DNA of 21,023 nucleotides from a virus. Of the stretch, positions 7,392 through 14,114 are shown piece after piece. Position 1 is the stretch's first letter. Every line of letters starts with the position of its first letter. A program made the translations under genes and the position numbers. The notes below the pieces were generated by a model, which saw only the letters and a list, made by a program, of their open reading frames with translations, was not told the origin of the DNA and made no database searches. The DNA lies in the IMG/VR virus record IMGVR_UViG_3300046001_003483, positions 1 through 21,023 of that record; one strand, written 5' to 3'.

Positions 7392-7673
7392 TTAGTAAGA
7401 ACTATTTATTAGTAAGAACATTATATCTTGACCATTAGTTATATCTTCACCATTACTTATATCTTCATTAAGTTTTTCAATATATTCTTCAAATCCATCA
7501 TAGCCAGTTAGTTCTATTTTTAGTTTAGATAAATCATCATACATTGCCTCTGATAATTTAAGTCTTTCATCGTAATCATCTATATCACTAATTATTAATA
7601 TACCTGATAAGATCACATTAAGTTTGTAATTTAATTCTTTATTCATATTTTTGTAATTTAATTCTTTATTCAT
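7392..7673 (-). CDS. Hypothetical acidic protein, 93 residues
   Basis: A minus-strand gene with its own Bacteroidota-type promoter just upstream (7693-7724) and a terminator beyond its stop. The product is acidic and probably helical, with a hydrophobic stretch near the start (LNVILSGILIISDID) and an Asp/Glu-rich C-terminal half. A 27-base tandem duplication gives two start codons (7673 and 7646) with the same flanking bases, so a 93- and an 84-residue form are possible. No family is recognised. Placement beside the helicase-methyltransferase suggests an accessory or regulatory role, which is inference. Confidence 0.65.
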   Translation of the reverse strand: MNKELNYKNMNKELNYKLNVILSGILIISDIDDYDERLKLSEAMYDDLSKLKIELTGYDGFEEYIEKLNEDISNGEDITNGQDIMFLLINSSY

Positions 7674-7676
7674 ATT
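7623..7676 (-). repeat. 27-bp tandem duplication over a start codon
   Basis: Two exact copies, 7623-7649 and 7650-7676, lie head to tail. Each encodes MNKELNYK plus a linking codon on the minus strand and each includes an ATG with its A-rich leader. The unit is nine codons, so the frame is kept. Confidence 0.95.
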
Positions 7677-7692
7677 TTTGCTTTTATTTATA

Positions 7693-7724
7693 CAAAGATA
7701 CGAATAATTATTGACTTGACAAAA
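7693..7724 (-). promoter_or_regulatory. Bacteroidota-type promoter for the 93-residue gene
   Basis: Reading the minus strand, TTTTG (7720-7724) is followed after 19 bases by TATCTTTG (7693-7700). This fits the Bacteroidota -33 TTG / -7 TAnnTTTG consensus. The start codon is 19 bases further on. The 14 bases TTCGTATCTTTGTA are identical to those before the helicase gene. Confidence 0.8.
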
Positions 7725-7802
7725 TTATTCAAAAAAATAAACAAATTAATTTTTTTATAATATAATATATGTTCATCCATAATGAATAACTTGTTTTTAT
7801 TT

Positions 7803-7830
7803 AAAAGCCATCCATTGGATGGCTTTTTTT
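7803..7830 (-). terminator. Terminator after the helicase-methyltransferase gene
   Basis: AAAAGCCATCC (7803-7813) pairs with GGATGGCTTTT (7817-7827) around a 3-base loop, immediately after the minus-strand stop codon. On the minus strand it ends in TTTTA; on the plus strand in seven T. It separates the helicase gene from the 93-residue gene, which then needs its own promoter. Confidence 0.82.
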
Positions 7831-10800
7831 ATTTAATACCATCTATGTAAATAAATTTGTCTGTATTTTTATATATATCAGAACATTTAAATCCACAACT
7901 TTCAATTATATCTTTTAATCTTTTTTCGTTGTTTTTCCATTTGCTTGCTGGCTCTGCTATATATAATTTACCACCAATTGATAATGTTCTATATGCCTCT
8001 TTTATATAATCTTTGCAATTTCTACCCATTAGTGCCAAACATATAACAGCAACATCTAATGTTTCGTCAGGTAAATTTGTATTTTTTATATCACACTCAA
8101 TTACAGAATCATCTACCGCAATATAGTCAAATGGATAAATTATATTTTTATCAGAAATCTTTTTAGACAGAAGATTTTCACCACAACCAAAATCACCTAC
8201 AATTGCACCTTCTTCAATTCTATCAGCTATATTATAGACTGGTACTTCTAACCAATTTTTAGTAGCTTCTTTATATAGTTCGTGATATTCAAACCAATCT
8301 TCTGGATTATCTTTTAATTGTTTTTGTATAGTATCAGAATTAGACACACTCCAATTTTGATTCATTTCTGAAAATCTGCCTAATTTAAACTTTCTTCTAT
8401 TATCTTCATCTAATTCTTCTAATATAACCTCATCTGCTGTTCTGTCAATAGAATTCATACCATTTTCTTCAATTCTTTTTTTCCATTCTATTAATGAATT
8501 TATAGCAGTTCTTTCTAATGATGCTCTATCCATAATTTTATCAGAAGGTATATTACCATCAACCGCACAGTCTGCTAATGTTTTTTTCCAATTAATTCTA
8601 TCTACTCTGTGTTTGTCCCATGACCATATTTGACAATCTGTTTCTATATTTATCATAGGTACTGTAATTGTAACTTTATTAGTTTGACCTGGACGATATA
8701 ATCTACCGATTAATTGTATCCAGTTAGCATTAGTCCATGGTAAAGAATAAACAATCATATTATCAGATACATTTTGTAAGCCATCAATACCAGTATTTAT
8801 ACAAGACGAACCAATCAGTATATCAACTTGACCATTTACAAACTTATCTTTACCTGCTTTATCATCACCTATAAAAAGACCTACACTAAATCCTTGTTGT
8901 TCGCAAAATTCTTTAATAGGTAATACTAAACCATCTATATATTCGCAATATATTAATGTTCCTTTTTTTAATAAATGTTTTGTTGCTTCTAATTTAAGAT
9001 TCAGAATAGTCCGTTCAATAGGTAATGTTGGATGCTTCTTATCAATCAATAATAAGTCATTAACTAATTCTTGTCCGTCAATTATAGGATAATTAATATC
9101 CATATCTATATTGTATTGTGGTTTAAATCTAATACCATTATTGACTAATTGTGTATGTATCATAATGGCGTTATTAACATCATTTTTACCACTGATTTCT
9201 GGAAATTTTTTATTTAATGCCAATTCAAGTAAAGTTTTAGCTTCATAAAGATTATTAATAACAGGTGTGCCTGTTAGTGACATTACTTTTGTATCATAAT
9301 TAACACTATTATTCATCTTATAGATTTTATCTAAGGTGCCTAATAATGTTTTTCTTCTTATTGATTCTTCTTTTTCGGTAGTTTGCTTTGCCTTTTGTAT
9401 CTCATCAATAATAACCGCTGCAAAATGATATTGATTTAATATATCTAATATGTCATTATTTAATCCTTGTTGGAAATATTCATAGTTTAAAATTAAATAG
9501 TTCCACTTTGTACCACTATTATCAAATGTGCATTTCTTATTACCTTTTAAATCTTCTCTTATTACAATATGATTATGGTTAAATGATTTTTTAATTTCTT
9601 TAACCCAGGTATCAATAGTAGCATTACAAGTAATAATTAAAGTATTACAAACACCGAGTAATTTAGAAACTACTATACAAGGTAGTGTTTTACCAGCACC
9701 AGGTAATGATAGGTTCATATATGAATTTCTTTCATACATTTCATAGGCAAATACTTTTTGCTCCATATATAAATCATGTGGAAATATATAAGTATCACCT
9801 TCAATACTTCCTCTATAATCCCAATGTTCTATATTATATATCTTTTCTAATAGTTTAGTTCTTAATGTATCAGAAAAACCATTCTTCTCAAATATTTCAT
9901 TCTTAAAATAGGCAAATGTTATTTTATCATTAACATATACATTCATCCATTCATTTATATATGATTCTTGTAAAAATATATAAACTTCATTATCCATAAA
10001 TGAAGATAAATTAACCATATCAATGGCTTTCATCTCTCTTAATCTTCTACCAGAAGTTAAAGTTTTATCCTCAGTTATATCAAAATCATCTTCATCATAA
10101 GTATCAGTATCACCATTTAATCCTGAATATAAATCTTCATATGCTTTATTTTGTTGTTCTTCTGTATCCGCATTAATTAATCTTTTAAAGGCAGTATTTT
10201 TTCTTAATGTTTCTAAAAAATAACCATTTTTAGCAGCCTGTATTATTACAATAAGATTTATTGAACTTAAAGTCTTCATAACCGGTTCAAGTTTAGTAAT
10301 GAAATCTAAAACTTCTTGCTTTATTTCTCTACTTATAATATATTTTGCTATATTACCAGTACCTAAAAAATCACCCAAAGATGTCCATCCTTTATCTTTA
10401 TAAACAATATCTGGTGTTTTTGGTATATCATTTGGTAATAAACCAGATTTACAATAAGTAATCCATTCTTTTTGATTTTTTAAATTTAAAGTATGTACAT
10501 ATAATTCCGCTTCTTTATAAGATTTGTGTTGTATATTAAATGTCGCAATTGTGCCTGTACCTAAAAAATCACCCCAAGAAATCCATCCTTTATCTTTATA
10601 ATATATAGCAGCTCCTTTTGGTATGTCTGTTGGTAATAATCCATCTTTAACACATTTTTTCCATTCTTCAACATTGTTCAATTTTAAAGTCTGCACATAT
10701 TCTTTTGCATCTTCATAATTTTTAAATTGCATATTTTGTGTCGCAATCGTGCCGGTGTCTAAAAAAGCACCCCAAGAAATCCAACCTTTATCTTTATAAA

Positions 10801-11329
10801 ACTTGTCGGGTGCTTTTGGTATATCTTGTAATAATAAACCAGATTTAGCATAATTCCTCCATTCTATTTGAGATTTTAAATTTAAAGTCTGCACATATTC
10901 TTTTGCATCTTCATAATTTTTAAATTGCATATTTTGTGGTGCAATTATTCCAGTGCCTATAAAATCACCAAAAGAAATCCAACCTTTATCTTTAAAAACT
11001 TTTCGTGGATTCTTTGGTATATCTGCTGGTAATAAACCAGATTTAGCATAATCTAACCATTCTGTTTGAGATTTTAAATTTAAAGTCTGCACATATATCT
11101 TTGCTTCTTCATAATTTCTTATATTTTTACATGAGCATCTATTTGTGCCTAAAAAATTATTTAAAGATATCCATCCTTTATTTTTATATGTGCTGGCTGG
11201 ATGCTTTGGTATATCATCAGGTAATAAACCTGATTTACAGTATGTTGTCCATTCTTCACGATTTTTTAAATTTAAACTATGTGCATATAATTCCGCTTCT
11301 TCATAAGTTCTATATTGTATTTTACTCAT
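7829..11329 (-). CDS. Five-repeat / SNF2 helicase / Rrp8-like methyltransferase fusion
   Basis: This 1166-residue protein has three parts. Residues 6-325 hold five repeats of about 60-66 residues with the pattern YEEA..Y...L.LK...EW..Y.KSGLLP.DIP....YKDKGWISWGDFLGTG, the phage-integrase repeat (INT_rpt). Residues about 515-920 form an SNF2-type SF2 ATPase: Walker A SLPGAGKT (541-548), DEIQ (642-645), SLTGTPVINN (684-693) and QLIGRLYRPGQ (872-882). Residues about 1008-1166 match Rrp8-type SAM methyltransferases: FEYHELYKEATKNWLEVPV, DFGCGE (1046-1051), YPFDYIAVDDSVIECD and VICLALMGRN (1095-1104). Rrp8 in eukaryotes makes m1A in rRNA; the substrate here is unknown. It is leftward, has a host-type promoter and an adjacent terminator, so it behaves as an independent accessory gene. 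Confidence 0.88.
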   Translation of the reverse strand: MSKIQYRTYEEAELYAHSLNLKNREEWTTYCKSGLLPDDIPKHPASTYKNKGWISLNNFLGTNRCSCKNIRNYEEAKIYVQTLNLKSQTEWLDYAKSGLLPADIPKNPRKVFKDKGWISFGDFIGTGIIAPQNMQFKNYEDAKEYVQTLNLKSQIEWRNYAKSGLLLQDIPKAPDKFYKDKGWISWGAFLDTGTIATQNMQFKNYEDAKEYVQTLKLNNVEEWKKCVKDGLLPTDIPKGAAIYYKDKGWISWGDFLGTGTIATFNIQHKSYKEAELYVHTLNLKNQKEWITYCKSGLLPNDIPKTPDIVYKDKGWTSLGDFLGTGNIAKYIISREIKQEVLDFITKLEPVMKTLSSINLIVIIQAAKNGYFLETLRKNTAFKRLINADTEEQQNKAYEDLYSGLNGDTDTYDEDDFDITEDKTLTSGRRLREMKAIDMVNLSSFMDNEVYIFLQESYINEWMNVYVNDKITFAYFKNEIFEKNGFSDTLRTKLLEKIYNIEHWDYRGSIEGDTYIFPHDLYMEQKVFAYEMYERNSYMNLSLPGAGKTLPCIVVSKLLGVCNTLIITCNATIDTWVKEIKKSFNHNHIVIREDLKGNKKCTFDNSGTKWNYLILNYEYFQQGLNNDILDILNQYHFAAVIIDEIQKAKQTTEKEESIRRKTLLGTLDKIYKMNNSVNYDTKVMSLTGTPVINNLYEAKTLLELALNKKFPEISGKNDVNNAIMIHTQLVNNGIRFKPQYNIDMDINYPIIDGQELVNDLLLIDKKHPTLPIERTILNLKLEATKHLLKKGTLIYCEYIDGLVLPIKEFCEQQGFSVGLFIGDDKAGKDKFVNGQVDILIGSSCINTGIDGLQNVSDNMIVYSLPWTNANWIQLIGRLYRPGQTNKVTITVPMINIETDCQIWSWDKHRVDRINWKKTLADCAVDGNIPSDKIMDRASLERTAINSLIEWKKRIEENGMNSIDRTADEVILEELDEDNRRKFKLGRFSEMNQNWSVSNSDTIQKQLKDNPEDWFEYHELYKEATKNWLEVPVYNIADRIEEGAIVGDFGCGENLLSKKISDKNIIYPFDYIAVDDSVIECDIKNTNLPDETLDVAVICLALMGRNCKDYIKEAYRTLSIGGKLYIAEPASKWKNNEKRLKDIIESCGFKCSDIYKNTDKFIYIDGIK
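10355..11314 (-). repeat. Five INT_rpt-type repeats within the helicase gene
   Basis: Repeat units cover residues of about 6-65, 72-127, 138-193, 202-259 and 270-325. Similarity is also visible in the DNA: blocks such as TTTAAATTTAAAGT with GCACATAT, and AAAAATCACC with CTTTATCTTTATA, recur with a period of about 200 bases. Units 3 and 4 share an identical opening (NMQFKNYEDAKEYVQTL), which implies recent duplication or conversion. Confidence 0.9.
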
Positions 11330-11346
11330 ATTTTTTATTGTTTTTA

Positions 11347-11378
11347 CAAAGATACGAAAATAATTCTATACTAACAAA
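11347..11378 (-). promoter_or_regulatory. Bacteroidota-type promoter for the helicase gene
   Basis: Reading the minus strand, TTTG (11375-11378) is followed after 20 bases by TATCTTTG (11347-11354), and the ATG lies 17 bases further on. The core and flanks match the promoter at 7693-7724. It sits just after the stop of the 85-residue gene. Confidence 0.8.
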
Positions 11379-11390
11379 TTATTTTCATAT

Positions 11391-11648
11391 TTAATTTAAT
11401 ATACTATCAATCTGTGATTCACGCCATTCAGCCATTGATATAACATTTAATTTATATTCTATATAATCAACTAAGTACCAATCGCCATCTATCATTATAG
11501 ATGCCTTGTTACATGCTATTTCGCTAATAGGTTCATTATTCATATCTTTAAAATCAACCCATGCTTCTTTTATAATTCCTGCTGGTAATATAAATCCAGT
11601 AATTTCGTCAGTTAAGTCCGAAAGGACTACATAATTGCTAATCTTCAT
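11391..11648 (-). CDS. Hypothetical protein, 85 residues
   Basis: A minus-strand gene upstream of the helicase gene. The product is mixed alpha/beta, with a probable small beta domain (NYVVLSDLTDEITGFILPAG, then ASIMIDGDWYLVDYIEYKL) and a short C-terminal helix (MAEWRESQIDSIL). No motif or family is recognised. A weak promoter-like GACTTTTG lies 22 bases before the ATG on the minus strand, one base off the TAnnTTTG form, without a clear -33 partner. It may be cotranscribed with the helicase gene, since no hairpin separates them. Confidence 0.6.
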   Translation of the reverse strand: MKISNYVVLSDLTDEITGFILPAGIIKEAWVDFKDMNNEPISEIACNKASIMIDGDWYLVDYIEYKLNVISMAEWRESQIDSILN

Positions 11649-11683
11649 AATAATTATATTTAAAAAAGAACAAAAGTCGCATT

Positions 11684-11761
11684 AAAAATATAATATATAT
11701 ATTATAAAAAAATATGTAAAAAAAGCCAAAGGGAGTATTACAAATATAATATATATAATAA
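11684..11761 (+). promoter_or_regulatory. Two A/T elements in the divergent intergenic region
   Basis: AAAAATATAATATATATA begins at 11684 and AAATATAATATATATAATA begins at 11742. They resemble the elements that abut starts elsewhere, but here they lie roughly 85-160 bases upstream of the ATG at 11846. If they are promoters, the transcript carries the structured leader at 11763-11843. Confidence 0.4.
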
Positions 11762-11762
11762 C

Positions 11763-11843
11763 AAGAGGATTTAGTAGTTTATAAATGAGTGGATGTCGAC
11801 AATCCACTCGCCTCTTAAAAACTACTTAAAAATAAAACTACTA
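11763..11843 (+). promoter_or_regulatory. Candidate structured RNA leader (pseudoknot) of the polymerase-like gene
   Basis: Three helices can be drawn. AAGAGG (11763-11768) pairs with CCTCTT (11811-11816). GAGTGGAT (11787-11794) pairs with ATCCACTC (11802-11809) inside it. AGTAGTTT (11773-11780), in the outer loop, can pair with AAACTACT at 11819-11826 or at 11835-11842, which makes a pseudoknot. The second partner ends three bases before the ATG. The two exclusive pairings would leave the start region free or hidden. The H-type layout recalls preQ1 riboswitches, but the inserted hairpin and the downstream gene do not fit preQ1-I. Confidence 0.6.
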
Positions 11844-11845
11844 CA

Positions 11846-13015
11846 ATGAACATTACAATTCCAACACCATTGGTTGATATTATCTTCCAAGCCATAAATA
11901 TAGATGCCACATTTATGGATTTTAACGAAAAACAAAAGCAAAAGATTTTTAATAACTGTATAGAATTATGGTTATATATATTGTCACAACAAGATGGCAA
12001 CAATTATATTAATATACATAATACAACATTGGATAAATATTATGTAAAAATAGATAAAAAGTATGGTTATAAGTATTTTTTAACTATATTAGAAAATGCG
12101 AACATATTAGATATAAACAATAAGTTTAAATATGGTACATTTCCAAAAAGTTATAGAGTATTATGTAACTTTACTGCCGACAAAAATACAACAGAAATAA
12201 ATATAGATTTAAATAAAGTATTCCATAATATACAATCAAAAGAATATTGGTTAGATAAATATCCTAAATATGCTCATTTAATAGAAGATTGTTATAGGAC
12301 TAAAATAGAATTAAATGATTGGGTAATCTTTTTATATAGCAATGAGAATATAAAATTAAAATCAACCATAAAAAATGGCTTTTTTAAAGAAAGATATTTA
12401 AATGCTGATAGAATTATGGATTATATTATGAGAGCAATAAAGGTTAATGTTAATAATCTATGGTTTGGTATATCTGAACAAGGTCGCTTTTATTCTTCAA
12501 TAGCATCTTTACCAGCATTAATTACACCATTTATTAGAATAGATAATAAACCAGTAGAGAGTATTGATATACCAAATTGTCAACCATTATTATTGTCATC
12601 ATTAATAGGTAATAATGATTATAAACAAGATGTAGAAAATGGTTTATTTTATGAGAAATTAGGTAAAATAATGTATGGCGAATGGAATGTAGATGTAAAA
12701 CAAAAAGTAAAGTTACAAGTAATGGTAAGATTTTTTAACCAAGATCAATTAAAGACTGGTGAATTTGTAGATGCTATTAATTTTTTATATCCAGGATTTA
12801 TACAACAATTAAACTTACTTAAAGAAACCAACAAGATAGCTCACTTAACACACAAAATGGAGTCTACAATAATGGTAGAAGGTGTTGGGTCATTAAATAT
12901 GAATAAGATACTTAAACATGATGAGGTATTAATTTATAAAGAAAATGTTACAAAGGTAAAGAAATATATAGAGAATAAGATATTAAATATTTTTTTGGTG
13001 AAGGTAAGTTTATAA
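11846..13015 (+). CDS. Compact family-A DNA polymerase-like protein
   Basis: This 389-residue protein shows three elements in the order and rough spacing of family-A polymerase palms. Motif A is ESIDIPNCQPLLLSSLIGN with D241, followed by NDYKQDVENGLFYEKLGKIM, as in the DYSQIELR...EGxDIH stretch. A motif-B-like helix is VKQKVKLQVMVRFFN (285-298). Motif C is LKHDEVLIYKENVTKVKKYI, with HDE at 358-360. The residues before motif A, GRFYSSIASLPALITPFI, also fit. The first 200 residues are helical with no visible 3'-5' exonuclease motif. The protein is far shorter than Pol I, so it may be a replication or repair enzyme or a degenerate relative. It follows a structured leader. A slippery T-run near the end may give an alternative C-terminus. 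Confidence 0.6.
   Translation: MNITIPTPLVDIIFQAINIDATFMDFNEKQKQKIFNNCIELWLYILSQQDGNNYINIHNTTLDKYYVKIDKKYGYKYFLTILENANILDINNKFKYGTFPKSYRVLCNFTADKNTTEINIDLNKVFHNIQSKEYWLDKYPKYAHLIEDCYRTKIELNDWVIFLYSNENIKLKSTIKNGFFKERYLNADRIMDYIMRAIKVNVNNLWFGISEQGRFYSSIASLPALITPFIRIDNKPVESIDIPNCQPLLLSSLIGNNDYKQDVENGLFYEKLGKIMYGEWNVDVKQKVKLQVMVRFFNQDQLKTGEFVDAINFLYPGFIQQLNLLKETNKIAHLTHKMESTIMVEGVGSLNMNKILKHDEVLIYKENVTKVKKYIENKILNIFLVKVSL
12991..12997 (+). other. Possible -1 slippery heptamer near the polymerase-like stop
   Basis: T TTT TTG in the reading frame is followed after six codons by the TAA at 13013-13015. A -1 shift would read FFGEGKFINNK and end at 13041, nine codons later than the zero frame. The same heptamer occurs in the tail chaperone gene. 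It could equally be chance in a T-rich tract or a sequencing slip in the seven-T run. Confidence 0.3.
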
Positions 13016-13110
13016 ATAATAAAATAATAATAAATAAATAATATAATAATACAACATTCATATATTCAATGCCAGAACCATAATAGATATTAGTATCTCG
13101 GAGCAAAAAA

Positions 13111-13467
13111 TCAACTAAACCACTTATTATCTTTATTAAGAGCATATGTTACAGACCACTGTTTCATATGCTCTTTTTCTTTTTTAAGTAATAATTTTCT
13201 AAACGAAGAATCTAACGCTTTACCTTTAAGTCCTGTTTCTTCTCTATGAGAAGTCTTACTTACAATCTCTAATATTTTAAATTCCCAATCAGTAATAGGT
13301 GATGAATTCCATAAATCAACCAATTTAATTGAAGTATGTTTAGTCATTTTTATATCAGAATAGTGACTACCCCATCTACCAAATATATCAGTAGACATAC
13401 CAATATAATATTGCTCAGTTATTTTATTATAAATCTGATATATACCAGCCAATTTTCTTTTAAACAT
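13111..13467 (-). CDS. GIY-YIG endonuclease, probably free-standing homing type
   Basis: This 118-residue minus-strand protein has GIY at 8-10 and YIG at 21-23, ten residues apart, the signature of the GIY-YIG fold. R31 (FGRWGSH) and an acidic residue in the KKEKEHMKQW segment (E97 or E99) fit the catalytic Arg and Glu. It consists of little more than the nuclease domain. A longer frame exists to 13584, but the first 39 residues are hydrophobic low-complexity sequence, so I take the Met at 13467. It is inserted against the direction of its neighbours, between the polymerase-like gene and another nuclease gene, as mobile homing endonuclease genes often are. Confidence 0.85.
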   Translation of the reverse strand: MFKRKLAGIYQIYNKITEQYYIGMSTDIFGRWGSHYSDIKMTKHTSIKLVDLWNSSPITDWEFKILEIVSKTSHREETGLKGKALDSSFRKLLLKKEKEHMKQWSVTYALNKDNKWFS

Positions 13468-13524
13468 ATTTATTATACCATAAAAATAATTTTTGTTTAA
13501 CCATAAATAGTCCATATAGGAGAG

Positions 13525-13546
13525 CCATATATTTTTATATATATGG
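13525..13546 (+). promoter_or_regulatory. Hairpin directly before the nuclease start
   Basis: CCATATAT (13525-13532) pairs with ATATATGG (13539-13546) around TTTTAT, one base before the ATG at 13548. It would occlude ribosome access and could limit translation of the nuclease. Some phage endonuclease genes are held down in this way; here it is inference from sequence only. Confidence 0.5.
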
Positions 13547-13547
13547 T

Positions 13548-14114
13548 ATGAATTATATAAAAACAGGTGGTAAACTAAATACAATTAACGAAAAATATGG
13601 TATTAATAATCCTAAAAAATGTGGATTTAGCATGAACAACATAATAAATAATAATAAATTTGACAGCGAAGAAGATTTATTAAATTTTATTGGTAAAGAT
13701 AAAATACAACAATATGGTAAAGAATTATTTGAAGCAAGCATACAAGAAAATTACCAATCATCATTAGAAGAATGCATCAATTTCCAATATAGCCTATTTG
13801 TTGTTAACTCATTTAAAGGATTTAAAATGGAGAATAAAGCATACGAACTCCTTAAACATAATTATAATATAAAAAAGGCAACAAGCGATATAGATTGTAA
13901 TTATTCAGTTGACCTTGTAATCAAACATAATAATACTATAATAGGTATACAAGTAAAACCAATATCTTATATAAATATGCCTAAACATAAAAAACAAATA
14001 AATATTATTAAAAACAACAGATTTAAAACTGAATATAATGCCAAAGTTCTATACCTATTTTATTCACCTAATGAAGAATTTACGAATATGGAAACCATAT
14101 TACAATATATATGA
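13548..14114 (+). CDS. PD-(D/E)XK nuclease, restriction-enzyme-like (MjaI-type)
   Basis: This 188-residue protein has a C-terminal half with the layout of a PD-(D/E)XK nuclease: E100 (ENKAYELL), D122 in YSVDLVI, and Q135-V-K137 in IIGIQVKPISY. The segment from VDLVI to QVKPISY resembles the MjaI family of type II restriction endonucleases, where a variant Gln can replace the acidic residue of the catalytic pair. The N-terminal half is polar and Asn/Lys-rich, perhaps for DNA recognition. A GIY-YIG gene lies divergently next to it and a DNA methyltransferase lies 2.3 kb downstream. It may degrade host DNA, act as a restriction enzyme, or be mobile cargo. Confidence 0.65.
   Translation: MNYIKTGGKLNTINEKYGINNPKKCGFSMNNIINNNKFDSEEDLLNFIGKDKIQQYGKELFEASIQENYQSSLEECINFQYSLFVVNSFKGFKMENKAYELLKHNYNIKKATSDIDCNYSVDLVIKHNNTIIGIQVKPISYINMPKHKKQINIIKNNRFKTEYNAKVLYLFYSPNEEFTNMETILQYI

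Noticed and set aside
10355-11314. Periodic DNA repeats that could be taken as a CRISPR array
   Set aside because: The period is about 200 bases, the units code in one frame, and they match a protein repeat. There are no short identical repeats with unique spacers.
10355-11314. An integrase, suggested by the INT_rpt repeats
   Set aside because: The repeats are followed by helicase motifs, and no Arg-His-x-x-Arg-Tyr recombinase residues are visible anywhere in the window.
11101-11394. A 97-residue plus-strand frame opposite the helicase repeats
   Set aside because: It is antisense to the repeat region, rich in Leu, Tyr and Phe as expected of a shadow frame, and has no leader or neighbour support.
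11763-11843. A preQ1-I riboswitch
   Set aside because: The AGAGG/CCTCT stem and A-rich tail look similar, but the loop is far longer, contains an extra hairpin, and no queuosine gene follows.
13085-13098. AGATA/TATCT hairpin between the polymerase-like and GIY-YIG genes as a terminator
   Set aside because: The stem is only five pairs and no T-run follows on either strand. The 95-base gap at 13016-13110 otherwise shows nothing clear.
13468-13584. A 39-residue N-terminal extension of the GIY-YIG protein
   Set aside because: The extension is aromatic low-complexity sequence that crosses the hairpin and start of the divergent nuclease gene. The GIY-YIG fold begins right after the Met at 13467.
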